Assembly: GCA_946535695.1 (NCBI GenBank)
Contig: CAMNDS010000033.1
Location: forward strand, 1 to 8,482
DNA length: 8,482 nucleotides
From: an uncultured Clostridia bacterium
GTDB taxonomy: Bacteria; Bacillota; Clostridia; Oscillospirales; Acutalibacteraceae
Direction of reading: 5' to 3'
Shown: piece after piece, positions 1 to 6,983 of the stretch
Numbering within the stretch: the first letter of the stretch is position 1
Layout: each line of letters begins with the position of its first letter
The notes under the pieces: generated by a model
What the model was told of the DNA's origin: nothing
The model's database searches: none
Seen by the model: only the letters and a program-made list of their open reading frames with translations
Position numbers and translations under genes: made by a program

Positions 1-35
1 AACCATAAATTTTAATAAAGTTTCATAATAGCTAT

Positions 36-41
36 GAGGTG
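36..41 (+). promoter_or_regulatory. Ribosome binding site deciding a GTG start
   Basis: GAGGTG lies 7 bases before GTG at 49. An ATG at 42-44 directly abuts this site, is in another frame and hits a stop after 12 codons, so the GTG is the better start. Confidence 0.7.
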
Positions 42-48
42 ATGTTTT

Positions 49-1425
49 GTGTTCAAAGGACACTGTGTAAATTCTGTTGATTTTAAAAAAATATTTTTAG
101 CGTTAATTTTAATATTGGCATTTTTAAGTTTTGGGAACAACACGCAAGCTGCGCCCCCGAACGCAAACACCACCGGAGTTTACATCGGAAGCGTTGAAAT
201 AAAAAAAGCCGATACTCCAAAATCTGATATGCCAAAAATTGATGTTGAAACTTTAGATTTAAATTATACAGGCGATGAACAAAATTTAAATATTTTGGGC
301 GATTTTTATAAAAACATCGGCGTAGTCTACTATAAACTTGGCGAAAACGGCGAATGGAGCACTGAAATTCCTGCTTTTAAGGATATTGGGAATTACACTC
401 TTTACTATTACGTAAAAGGCAATGAAAATTATAACGATTTGGGCAGTCGGGAAAATCCATTAAGTTTGTCGGTTAACGTGGAAGTCGACAAAACCGGTTG
501 GGGCGAATTGATTTATAATAACGGCATTGCAAATTATGTTGCAAAAGACGGCACAACCAGCGCCGAAGTAACAGGCAACGGAGTTATCTGGCTAAAAGAG
601 GATTCCGAAGGCGAAAGTTCGTGGTATGGTCTTGATAATAGGCAAGGAATATTTGCAAAAGGCTCGAAATTCTGGGTGCGCTGGCTCAGCGAGAAAGACG
701 GCGCAGAATATCAAGAATATTTCGAACAATTAGACGAAGAACACAAAAAACAGGCCGAAGAAAACAAATTGTGGATATTTTTAACAGGTGTAACTGCACC
801 CGACGGCACGGAATACACAAATTTGGATGTGAACGTACCGTATTATATCCAGCTTGGTGATGAATGGGATGAAGAAGATGTAAAAGCAGTATTTATTTCA
901 AAAACTGCAGACGAACCTTTGAGCGTTTCGTTTGGCACTGTGGCAGATTTTAACCGGCAGTTTGACAATATAAACTTCCCGGTAGCTTCAGGAAGCTTCG
1001 CAAGGCTTTTGTTAAAACACTTTTCACCTTATGCTGTTTATGATTTTACAGACACAGACAATGTTATAAATAATATTCCAAACGAGGATTCAAATGAAAA
1101 TGTTATTCCAGATAATGGAAAAACTACCCCCAGCACAATACCAACAGGTATTAATGATTCAAAAAATACTTTTTTAATTATTATTTTTATCATTTATTTA
1201 TTATTGATTATCAATGCAAAATCAATTAATTATATTTTTGATAAATATTTTTATAACTATACTCTGAAAAAAATAATAAAAGAAAAAATGAAATTTTTGT
1301 TAGGCTCTGTTAACATGAAAAGAGAAGTAGTAGGATATAAGTATGGAGGTATAGATATTTCCTCCGGCGTAGCCGGAGAAAATTATTTAAATTTTTTGTA
1401 TTACTATACTCATACAGGGAGATAA
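49..1425 (+). CDS. Secreted, membrane-anchored surface protein with Ig-like module
   Basis: A 458-residue protein likely displayed on the cell surface; no enzymatic role is visible. The start is GTG at 49: an in-frame TGA lies at 40-42 and GAGGTG (36-41) sits 7 bases upstream. Residues 13-28 form a signal-peptide core with likely cleavage near TQA|A (34/35). Residues about 64-148 (NYTGDEQNLNI, then WSTEIPAFKDIGNYTLYYYV) resemble the Ig-like modules of clostridial surface proteins. Residues 150-333 are a middle region ending in LLKHFSPYAVYDF, a motif I associate with the segment before the anchor in such proteins. A Thr/Pro/Asn-rich linker with IPTG (364-367), which looks like a degenerate sortase signal, precedes a membrane segment at 374-388. 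Unusually, 70 mostly basic residues follow the membrane segment, and a GC palindrome lies in their coding sequence. The first 1.1 kb is GC-richer than the neighbours (about 40% in two 60-base lines counted), which may indicate transfer. The binding target is unknown. Confidence 0.8.
   Translation: MFKGHCVNSVDFKKIFLALILILAFLSFGNNTQAAPPNANTTGVYIGSVEIKKADTPKSDMPKIDVETLDLNYTGDEQNLNILGDFYKNIGVVYYKLGENGEWSTEIPAFKDIGNYTLYYYVKGNENYNDLGSRENPLSLSVNVEVDKTGWGELIYNNGIANYVAKDGTTSAEVTGNGVIWLKEDSEGESSWYGLDNRQGIFAKGSKFWVRWLSEKDGAEYQEYFEQLDEEHKKQAEENKLWIFLTGVTAPDGTEYTNLDVNVPYYIQLGDEWDEEDVKAVFISKTADEPLSVSFGTVADFNRQFDNINFPVASGSFARLLLKHFSPYAVYDFTDTDNVINNIPNEDSNENVIPDNGKTTPSTIPTGINDSKNTFLIIIFIIYLLLIINAKSINYIFDKYFYNYTLKKIIKEKMKFLLGSVNMKREVVGYKYGGIDISSGVAGENYLNFLYYYTHTGR
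1362..1378. repeat. GC palindrome repeat, copy 1 (inside the end of the surface-protein gene)
   Basis: CTCCGGC-GTA-GCCGGAG is a perfect 7-bp stem with a 3-base loop. A C/A mismatch separates it from an outer AT stem, ATTT (1357-1360) with AAAT (1380-1383). It is translated as SSGVAGE in the tail of the surface protein. The same core occurs at 2262 and 5096. Confidence 0.85.
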
Positions 1426-1452
1426 TTTTCTATAAATCTATTTTTTTTCGAT

Positions 1453-2126
1453 TTAATAGTAGCCATAGTCGTGGAGGATTTTAATAATTATTTTCTTACC
1501 GTCTGAAAAATGCCCATTGTAATTATGCTCACCAAAATAAAAACGCGCTCTCCCAAGCTTAGTATCCCAACAACTACCATTCAGAACCAAAGCATACTTT
1601 AATTTAGAATTATCAGGCATACCCAAAAGATAAAAATTGTTCGAAACCACTTCAAATTTTAACCTGCTTCCAAAATTTTCATCCCTAAAAAAATTTACAA
1701 ATAAATCTGCCGCTTCTCGATTTACTGGTTGATTGTTTTCATCAAGTACACATTCAAACTTTTTTTCATAAATTTTTTTGTAAGCAGCACAAAATTGGTT
1801 CATATTCATTAACTTCTCTTTTTGAGCATCTGCTAATTTTTTAATTTGGGATAAAACGGAATTTTGTCGTGCGTAAAATTTACCTCTCTCTGTATAATTT
1901 TGAAACTTGTTATATTCTTCTTCTGTGAGAATATAGCACTTTTGGTTATCAATGGTACAAGTAGCACTGCCATGTGTGTTTTTAGGCTTTGAACAATTTC
2001 ATTTGAACAATTAACATTTGGAAATCCCACCTCACTCGCTGATATTTTTTCCATTGCTTGAGATTTTACGCTAAAAATTGATGCAAATGCCAACGCAACT
2101 GCAACTTTAACCTTAGACCCATTCAT
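1453..2126 (-). pseudogene. Small secreted protein of unknown function, split by a one-base frameshift
   Basis: I recognise no family. The start at 2126 is set by AGGAGGA (2134-2140), 7 bases upstream; frame 1 could extend to about 2300 but without comparable support. Frame 1 gives a classical signal peptide (MNGSKVKVAVALAFASIFSV, cleavage SQA|ME near residue 24) and runs to CSNEIVQSLK, then continues out of frame to a TAG at 1833. The other frame reads NTHGSATCTIDNQKCYILT and continues without a stop through LMNMNQFCAAYKK to TAA at 1453. The switch falls at an A5 run (1979-1983; CTAAAAACAC on the coding strand). A sixth A, or a -1 slip there, gives one 224-residue protein with six cysteines after the signal peptide, a Lys/Glu-rich helical middle and an aromatic-rich C-terminus ending DYGYY. 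It may be a recent pseudogene, a sequencing error, or a gene rescued by slippage. It is convergent with the surface-protein gene (27-base gap). Confidence 0.75.
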
Positions 2127-2133
2127 AAAGGTC

Positions 2134-2140
2134 TCCTCCT
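2134..2140 (-). promoter_or_regulatory. Strong ribosome binding site setting the start at 2126
   Basis: AGGAGGA on the minus strand lies 7 bases before ATG at 2126-2124. It shows that translation starts at the signal peptide rather than at upstream in-frame codons, and that the gene was built for efficient translation despite its frameshift. Confidence 0.85.
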
Positions 2141-2185
2141 TAAAATTTAATTTTTTAGAGCCAATATTAAAAAGCTCTCGCCTCG

Positions 2186-2213
2186 GTTGTATCATAATTT
2201 TTATTTTTGTCAA
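2186..2213 (-). promoter_or_regulatory. Promoter of the frameshifted secreted protein
   Basis: On the minus strand a perfect TTGACA (2213-2208) is followed after 16 bases by TACAAC (2191-2186), which is preceded by TGA as in an extended -10 element. The -10 matches poorly. A better hexamer, TATGAT (2196-2191), is only 11 bases from the -35, so the exact -10 is uncertain. Confidence 0.45.
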
Positions 2214-2261
2214 TCTTTTTTTGTAATTTATCTCATAAAAAATAAAAACTATAAAATAAAT

Positions 2262-2278
2262 CTCCGGCAATGCCGGAG
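2262..2278. repeat. GC palindrome repeat, copy 2 (between divergent promoters)
   Basis: CTCCGGC-AAT-GCCGGAG is a perfect 7-bp stem with a 3-base loop. It is nested inside a 12-bp AT arm: AAAAAATAAAAA (2237-2248) is the exact reverse complement of TTTTTATTTTTT (2284-2295). It lies upstream of both flanking genes, so it does not end either of them. Confidence 0.85.
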
Positions 2279-2334
2279 TCCGATTTTTATTTTTTAGCAA
2301 TGTTCCGTATTATTTGCGATGCAATTCAAAGGTA

Positions 2335-2362
2335 TTGACTATTTTATCATTTTAAGTATATT
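2335..2362 (+). promoter_or_regulatory. Promoter of valS
   Basis: TTGACT (2335-2340), a 16-base spacer and TATATT (2357-2362) give a good sigma-A-type promoter. Transcription would start near 2369, leaving a leader of about 100 bases before valS. Confidence 0.55.
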
Positions 2363-2471
2363 AGAATTAGAATTATATTCTTTTCCAAGCGTTGCAGTAT
2401 ATAGACATAAAATATGAAAGGTTAAAAAATTTGATTTTAATTTAACGAAATATAACTTATGGAGAAGTTTA

Positions 2472-5081
2472 ATGCAAAACAGCATGATAGAAAAGTCTTA
2501 TGATGCATCCTCAACTGAGCAAAAAATTTATGATTTTTGGGAAAATAATAATTTTTTTAAGTTTAACGAAAGTTCTAAGAAAAAAATTTATACGATCGTG
2601 CTGCCGCCACCTAATATTACGGGTGCGCTGCACATGGGGCATGCGCTTAATTTTACTTTGCAAGATATAGTAGCTCGCTACAAACGTATGATGGGCTGTG
2701 AGATTCTTTGGATTCCTGGTACCGACCATTCGGCGCTTTCGACCGAGGCAAAAGTAGTTGAAGTGCTCAGAAAAAGGGGGGTTTCAAAAACTGAGATAGG
2801 TTACGAAAAATTTATGCAGGAATGCTTAGCTTGGAAAAATAAATACGGGAATAAAATTACTGAGCAAATAAGAAAACTAGGTGCTTCGTGCGATTGGAGC
2901 TTAGAACGTTTTACTCTCGACGAAGGCTGCTCGAAGGCTGTTAATGAATTTTTTGTCAGACTTTATAATAAAAAATTAATTTACAGGGGTAAGCGAATAG
3001 TCAATTGGTGCCCAAATTGCAATACTTCGGTATCTGACATTGAGGTTGACTTTAAAGAGTCCGAAAGTGAACTTGTTTATCTTAAGTATTTTTTTTCTGA
3101 TAATAATAATTTTTTAACTGTTGCCACAACGCGACCTGAAACTATATTTGGAGATGTTGCCGTTGCAGTAAACCCGGGTGACGAAAGATATAAAAATTTT
3201 ATCAATAAGGAAGTTGTTGTACCAATTTCTGGGCATAAAATCAAAATTATTGGCGATGAATATGTAGATAAAAGTTTTGGCACTGGAGTTTTAAAAGTTA
3301 CTCCTGCGCATGATTTTGCTGACTTTGAAATAGGTCAGAGGCATGATTTGAAAAATATTAATATTATTAATAAAAATGGGACTTTAAATGAAAAATGTGG
3401 GAATTATTCCGGATTAACCACTTCAAAAGCAAGAAAAGCTGTCATTGACGATCTAGAATCTAGTAATCTTTTGATAAAAAAAGAAAAAATTGAAAATAAT
3501 GTTGGAAAGTGTTCACGCTGTAATTGTACTATCGAGCCTTTGATTTCTACACAATGGTTTTTAAAAATGGAAAATCTTGCAAAGCCGGCGTTGAGGGCTG
3601 TTAAAAATGGGAAAATAAGTTTTATACCTGAAAGATTTTCAAAAATTTATATGCATTGGATGAATAATATAAAAGACTGGTGCATATCGCGCCAAATCTG
3701 GTGGGGGCACAGAATTCCTGCGTGGCATTGTGAAAATTGCAATTATATTACAGTAGGTTTGAATAAAGTTAATTTCTGTAAAAATTGTAATTCAAAAAAT
3801 GTATTTCAAGATAACGACTCTTTGGATACTTGGTTTTCATCGGCTTTATGGCCGTTTTCAGTTTTGGGATGGCCTGAATTTTATGAAAAATTTTTAAGAT
3901 GTTATCCTACCGATTTAGTAATAACAGGTTACGACATAATATTTTTCTGGATTGCGCGCATGATTTTTTCTTCGATTGAACTGACGGGAAAAATTCCGTT
4001 CAAAAAAGTTGTGATTCATGGATTGGTTCGAGATGCGCAAGGGAGGAAAATGTCAAAATCACTAGGTAATGGCATTGACCCTATTGATATTATTTCAAAA
4101 TATGGTGTGGATGCACTGAGACTTACTTTGGTTATGGGACTGACGCTCGGTAACGACACAAGATTTTCCGAGAAAAAAATTGAAGGCAGCCGGAATTTTA
4201 TAAACAAAATCTGGAATGCAGCGAGATTTTTGAAAATTAGTAATGAGAATATTACTCCAAAAATAGAGCTTAAAAATTTGAGTATTTATGACAAATGGAT
4301 GCTAAATAAATTAAGCGATACTATTCAAGAAATACAAAAAAACATGGAAAAATTTGAATTTGGTATGGCAATACAAAAAATTTACTCTTTATTTTGGGAT
4401 GATTTCTGCGATTGGTATATCGAGTTTTCAAAAATAAATTTTAAAAATAATTTATCAAATTTAAATACTTGCTGCTACATTTTATGTGAAATATTAAAAA
4501 TTTTACATCCATTTATTCCATTTGTTACAGAAAAAATCTGGTCGTTCTTTAATAATAATGCTTTAACAGTTTCAAATTATCCAGAATTTAACAGTAATTT
4601 TAATTATGAACAAGATAGCAAAGACGTTGAAAACATTATTGCAATTATTCGTGCGATAAGAATTAAACGAAACGAAATGAATACACCACATAATAAAAAA
4701 ATAAACATTTTTATTTCGACAAAATTTGAAGATTTAATAACAAAAAATTCTGATAAAATAAAAAAATTAGCTAATATTAACAATATTTATATTAATAAAA
4801 AATTGGATGGCGGTAAAATTTTAACATGTGCTCTTGATTTTGCAAACATAATGATTCCACTTCAAGATTTAACAAATCAAGATGAATTAAATTTAAAACT
4901 CAAAAAAGAGCTCGAAGAGTTAAAAAAAAGAATAGATAAAAATAAAAAGCTTTTGCAAAATAAAAATTTTATAGAAAAAGCACCGACCGATATTGTTGAA
5001 AATATCAAAAATATTCTTGATTCTGATGAAAAAAAATATTCTGTTTTATTAAATAAATTTATATCACAACCGCAAGATTAA
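2472..5081 (+). CDS. valS: Valine--tRNA ligase (ValRS)
   Basis: A cytoplasmic class I aminoacyl-tRNA synthetase that joins L-valine to tRNA-Val using ATP and hydrolyses mischarged Thr-tRNA-Val. At 869 residues it is close to the usual bacterial length of about 880. The HIGH motif is HMGH (54-57), in PPPNITGALHMGHA. The CP1 editing domain carries TTRPETIFGD (219-228) and TPAHDFADFEIGQRHD (277-292). KMSKS is at 526-530 (GRKMSKSLGNGIDP). CxxC pairs at 180/183, 347/350, 420/423 and 436/439 suggest zinc ribbons. The anticodon-binding helical domain covers about 600-740, and the lysine-rich coiled-coil arm that contacts tRNA covers about 803-865. GGAG (2461-2464) lies 7 bases before the ATG and favours it over Met5. 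The gene is monocistronic, converging on the HELAH protein gene. In many Firmicutes valS is followed by folC; here it is not. The C-terminal third is far more AT-rich than the catalytic core. Confidence 0.98.
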   Translation: MQNSMIEKSYDASSTEQKIYDFWENNNFFKFNESSKKKIYTIVLPPPNITGALHMGHALNFTLQDIVARYKRMMGCEILWIPGTDHSALSTEAKVVEVLRKRGVSKTEIGYEKFMQECLAWKNKYGNKITEQIRKLGASCDWSLERFTLDEGCSKAVNEFFVRLYNKKLIYRGKRIVNWCPNCNTSVSDIEVDFKESESELVYLKYFFSDNNNFLTVATTRPETIFGDVAVAVNPGDERYKNFINKEVVVPISGHKIKIIGDEYVDKSFGTGVLKVTPAHDFADFEIGQRHDLKNINIINKNGTLNEKCGNYSGLTTSKARKAVIDDLESSNLLIKKEKIENNVGKCSRCNCTIEPLISTQWFLKMENLAKPALRAVKNGKISFIPERFSKIYMHWMNNIKDWCISRQIWWGHRIPAWHCENCNYITVGLNKVNFCKNCNSKNVFQDNDSLDTWFSSALWPFSVLGWPEFYEKFLRCYPTDLVITGYDIIFFWIARMIFSSIELTGKIPFKKVVIHGLVRDAQGRKMSKSLGNGIDPIDIISKYGVDALRLTLVMGLTLGNDTRFSEKKIEGSRNFINKIWNAARFLKISNENITPKIELKNLSIYDKWMLNKLSDTIQEIQKNMEKFEFGMAIQKIYSLFWDDFCDWYIEFSKINFKNNLSNLNTCCYILCEILKILHPFIPFVTEKIWSFFNNNALTVSNYPEFNSNFNYEQDSKDVENIIAIIRAIRIKRNEMNTPHNKKINIFISTKFEDLITKNSDKIKKLANINNIYINKKLDGGKILTCALDFANIMIPLQDLTNQDELNLKLKKELEELKKRIDKNKKLLQNKNFIEKAPTDIVENIKNILDSDEKKYSVLLNKFISQPQD

Positions 5082-5095
5082 ATTAAAAAAATCAA

Positions 5096-5112
5096 CTCCG
5101 GTATTACCGGAG
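5096..5112. repeat. GC palindrome repeat, copy 3, probable terminator of the HELAH gene
   Basis: CTCCGGT-ATT-ACCGGAG is a perfect 7-bp stem whose innermost pair is T-A instead of the C-G of copies 1 and 2. Outer arms AAATCA (5089-5094) and TGATTT (5115-5120) pair around a small bulge. On the minus strand the hairpin is followed by TTGATTTTTTT, so it would serve as an intrinsic terminator for the gene ending at 5150. The plus-strand tail is less T-rich, so termination of valS is less certain. Confidence 0.75.
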
Positions 5113-5149
5113 GATGATTTATGACTCTGAAGAAACTATATTTATGCTT

Positions 5150-6586
5150 TTAAAAGTTTAATTTTTTATTTTTCTTTTGTTCTTTATCAAAATCATTCAT
5201 ATATTTTAGTGCTTCAAGTTTAAAATTGTCGTCTCTAGTTTTTAAAATTTCTAGTAATTTACGAGCATAAATTTTGTAAGCTCTTACTAATCCTTTGCGA
5301 CTTTTAAAATCCCCCCAAGACGGCAAACTTTCCAGAGTAAATGTTTCAGGAATATCTTCATCAGGTTTTATATCGTTAAAAGTATCTTTATTTCTAAGTT
5401 CATCTCTTAATTTTTGATCCGATTCCGGTTTATTTGGAATACCAAATTCTTGTATGTCCACGAGCCAACCCTCTACGTTACCGCAATTAATTTTGTACCT
5501 ACTGTACCTAGTATGCCCAGAATCTTCAAGGTCATGAAGCCACGGCTTTTTTAATGATTCACGATATTTTGCTAAATATTCAAAAGTTTTTTTATCAATA
5601 CCTAATTCTTGAGCTTTGGCTTCTAATTCTGGTAATTTAAACTTTTCGTCCCAAACTTCGTAAGCGTATGAAACACCATCCAAACCATTAGCAAATTTTT
5701 TATCGAAATTTGATTTGTATTTCTTATCAACCATTAATTCTAATAATCGCAAATATTTGGAAATAGAATGCGCAAGCTCGTGCAGCGTACGATAAATTAA
5801 ACAAATTGTTCCATCAACTTCGTCATAAGTCAATTTATTATCTTTTACTAATTTATTTATTTTCTTTATGCTTTCCTCGCTCATTCCTCCCCAAATTATT
5901 TTAAATATAGAAATTGACTCACCCTCATGGCTTATACCAGACATTTTCATGTTATTTATTTGTTCAGTTAAGTCTTTAAAGCTAGAATCAGGCCATTCCA
6001 AACCAAGCGCTGTTATGCTTCCAACGCCTTTAGCTATTCCTCCACTTGTAAGTTTTTTCCCCATTAAATTATCAATATCGTTCCGATCGGCGTAATCATA
6101 CAAATTTTTATCATTTACATCAAGTGTTTCAGCAATTTTTAATATCAAATTGTCATCAACTTTAAAATCATACAGCGCAAACATAATTTTTTTTGATTTT
6201 TTATGGCAAAAATTAAATGCTTCTTTAAACTCTTCATTTTTATCTAAAAATGCCCTAATTGTACGTAATACAGTATATCTAACAAATGGATTCATATAAA
6301 TATAATTTTTTATTAAACCACCATTGAAAATATCCTTGCCATTTAAAATTTTAAATTCATCTTGATATTTTTTAATAATAGAACTATTATCCTTTTTATA
6401 TTTTATGAAATCATTAAAAATATTAAGTATAAATTTTTCATCAGCACATTGATAATCCTGGTCTATACGATTTTCAGCAACGGCATCAACGTTATCCATA
6501 GCATTGATTTTGAAATTTACAAAGTTAGATGCAATTAAAAGCGAAGCTAAAATGGATTTAGTACGTCTAGAAGTTTGGAAACTCAT
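5150..6586 (-). CDS. Secreted protein of unknown family with HELAH motif, candidate zinc metallopeptidase
   Basis: A 478-residue exported protein that I cannot place in a family. The N-terminus has RRTK, a hydrophobic core at about 11-25 and a likely cleavage INA|MD (29/30), giving a mature protein of about 449 residues. Residues 260-276 read TICLIYRTLHELAHSIS: a hydrophobic run leading into H269-E270-x-x-H273, the arrangement of zinc metallopeptidase active sites. E310 (SYAYEVWDE) is a plausible third ligand 37 residues later, and E283 is an alternative. The rest is mostly helical, Lys/Asp/Glu-rich and soluble, with no further membrane segment and no cell-wall anchor, so release from the cell is likely. 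AAGGAG (6592-6597) lies 5 bases before the ATG. It is monocistronic, with its own near-consensus promoter and a hairpin terminator at 5096. Base composition matches the AT-rich surroundings. The peptidase call rests on one short motif and is tentative; secretion is better supported. Confidence 0.85.
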   Translation of the reverse strand: MSFQTSRRTKSILASLLIASNFVNFKINAMDNVDAVAENRIDQDYQCADEKFILNIFNDFIKYKKDNSSIIKKYQDEFKILNGKDIFNGGLIKNYIYMNPFVRYTVLRTIRAFLDKNEEFKEAFNFCHKKSKKIMFALYDFKVDDNLILKIAETLDVNDKNLYDYADRNDIDNLMGKKLTSGGIAKGVGSITALGLEWPDSSFKDLTEQINNMKMSGISHEGESISIFKIIWGGMSEESIKKINKLVKDNKLTYDEVDGTICLIYRTLHELAHSISKYLRLLELMVDKKYKSNFDKKFANGLDGVSYAYEVWDEKFKLPELEAKAQELGIDKKTFEYLAKYRESLKKPWLHDLEDSGHTRYSRYKINCGNVEGWLVDIQEFGIPNKPESDQKLRDELRNKDTFNDIKPDEDIPETFTLESLPSWGDFKSRKGLVRAYKIYARKLLEILKTRDDNFKLEALKYMNDFDKEQKKNKKLNF

Positions 6587-6623
6587 TTTTTCTCCTTTTT
6601 AAAATTTTTAGAAAATTAAAATC

Positions 6624-6635
6624 AGATTGCAATCT
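6624..6635. promoter_or_regulatory. Perfect 12-bp palindrome at the HELAH gene transcription start
   Basis: AGATTGCAATCT is a perfect inverted repeat starting a base or two downstream of the predicted start site near 6637 (minus strand). Its position would suit a repressor operator, but there is only one copy and no regulator gene nearby. Confidence 0.35.
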
Positions 6636-6643
6636 AACTTTTA

Positions 6644-6671
6644 ATTATAACTAGAAAAATATTTTTGTCAA
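6644..6671 (-). promoter_or_regulatory. Near-consensus promoter of the HELAH protein gene
   Basis: On the minus strand TTGACA (6671-6666), a 16-base spacer and TATAAT (6649-6644): both hexamers are perfect. Transcription should begin near 6637, giving a leader of about 50 bases. This predicts strong, basally active expression unless repressed. Confidence 0.8.
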
Positions 6672-6805
6672 CAAAAAAAGAGTAAAAATATGCAAAAAAA
6701 ATTATTTTTGTAACTTTGTACAAAACAATAATATATTTTAATAAATAATTCTAAAAAATCAACATTTTAACTATAATAACAATAAAAAAATTTGTCAAGC
6801 GTGAA

Positions 6806-6836
6806 TTGATATTTTTATAAAAATTTTTGTTATATT
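6806..6836 (+). promoter_or_regulatory. Possible promoter of dnaN
   Basis: TTGATA (6806-6811) and TATATT (6831-6836) are separated by 19 bases, longer than ideal. Use of TTATAT (6830-6835) shortens this to 18. The leader would be about 140 bases and include the GC island and hairpin. Confidence 0.4.
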
Positions 6837-6923
6837 AAACTTCTTTCAAAAATTGCGGAGCCACACTTTCCGTCGATGCCAGGATATTATTATCTCATCT
6901 TTGCAATACTTATTACATAAGAC

Positions 6924-6945
6924 TTGACTTTTTTTTAAAAGTCAA
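6924..6945 (+). promoter_or_regulatory. Hairpin in the dnaN leader
   Basis: TTGACTTTT (6924-6932) and AAAAGTCAA (6937-6945) form a perfect 9-bp stem around a TTTT loop, 28 bases before the GGAG of dnaN. No T-run follows, so it is not a standard terminator; it may affect mRNA stability or translation, or be incidental. Confidence 0.5.
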
Positions 6946-6983
6946 CCACGATTAAAACTATCATTTTACAAACGGAGAGAAAA

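Larger units (their letters stand above)
2127..2471. other. Divergent intergenic region upstream of valS
   Basis: These 345 bases hold the promoter and strong ribosome binding site of the minus-strand secreted protein, a GC hairpin repeat with long AT arms, and the valS promoter. I see no convincing small gene. The roughly 100-base valS leader shows no T-box specifier stem and no conserved T-box core (AGGGTGGNACCGCG). Confidence 0.6.
6587..6983. other. Divergent intergenic region upstream of dnaN
   Basis: These 397 bases hold the minus-strand promoter of the HELAH gene, a 12-bp palindrome, a likely dnaN promoter, a short GC-richer island (about 6854-6884) and a 9-bp hairpin close to the dnaN start. 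I see no open reading frame worth calling and no clear DnaA box (TTATCCACA-like), so nothing here marks a replication origin. Confidence 0.6.

Noticed and set aside
1809..1809. Independent 118-residue gene starting at 1809
   Set aside because: It has only a weak upstream RBS, and the same frame extends upstream with good coding character to the A5 run, so it is the 3' part of the broken gene.
2127..2300. N-terminal extension of the secreted protein up to 2300
   Set aside because: It lies upstream of the strong RBS and signal peptide, would hide the signal peptide, and runs through the promoter and palindrome repeat.
2369..2471. T-box riboswitch upstream of valS
   Set aside because: The leader is only about 100 bases, with no AGGGTGGNACCGCG core, no terminator/antiterminator pair and no clear Val specifier stem.
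1362..5112. CRISPR array made of the three GC palindromes
   Set aside because: The copies are 0.9-2.8 kb apart, with no regular spacers and no cas genes.
5868..6095. Short plus-strand open frame within the HELAH gene
   Set aside because: It is antisense to a well-supported gene and has no RBS or recognisable protein features.
6854..6884. Fragment of 5S rRNA
   Set aside because: Only about 12 bases (GTCGATGCCAGG) resemble the 5S 3' end; the bases before it do not, and no terminator follows.
6587..6983. Replication origin next to dnaN
   Set aside because: No TTATCCACA-like DnaA boxes and no dnaA gene; the AT-rich composition is general to the window.
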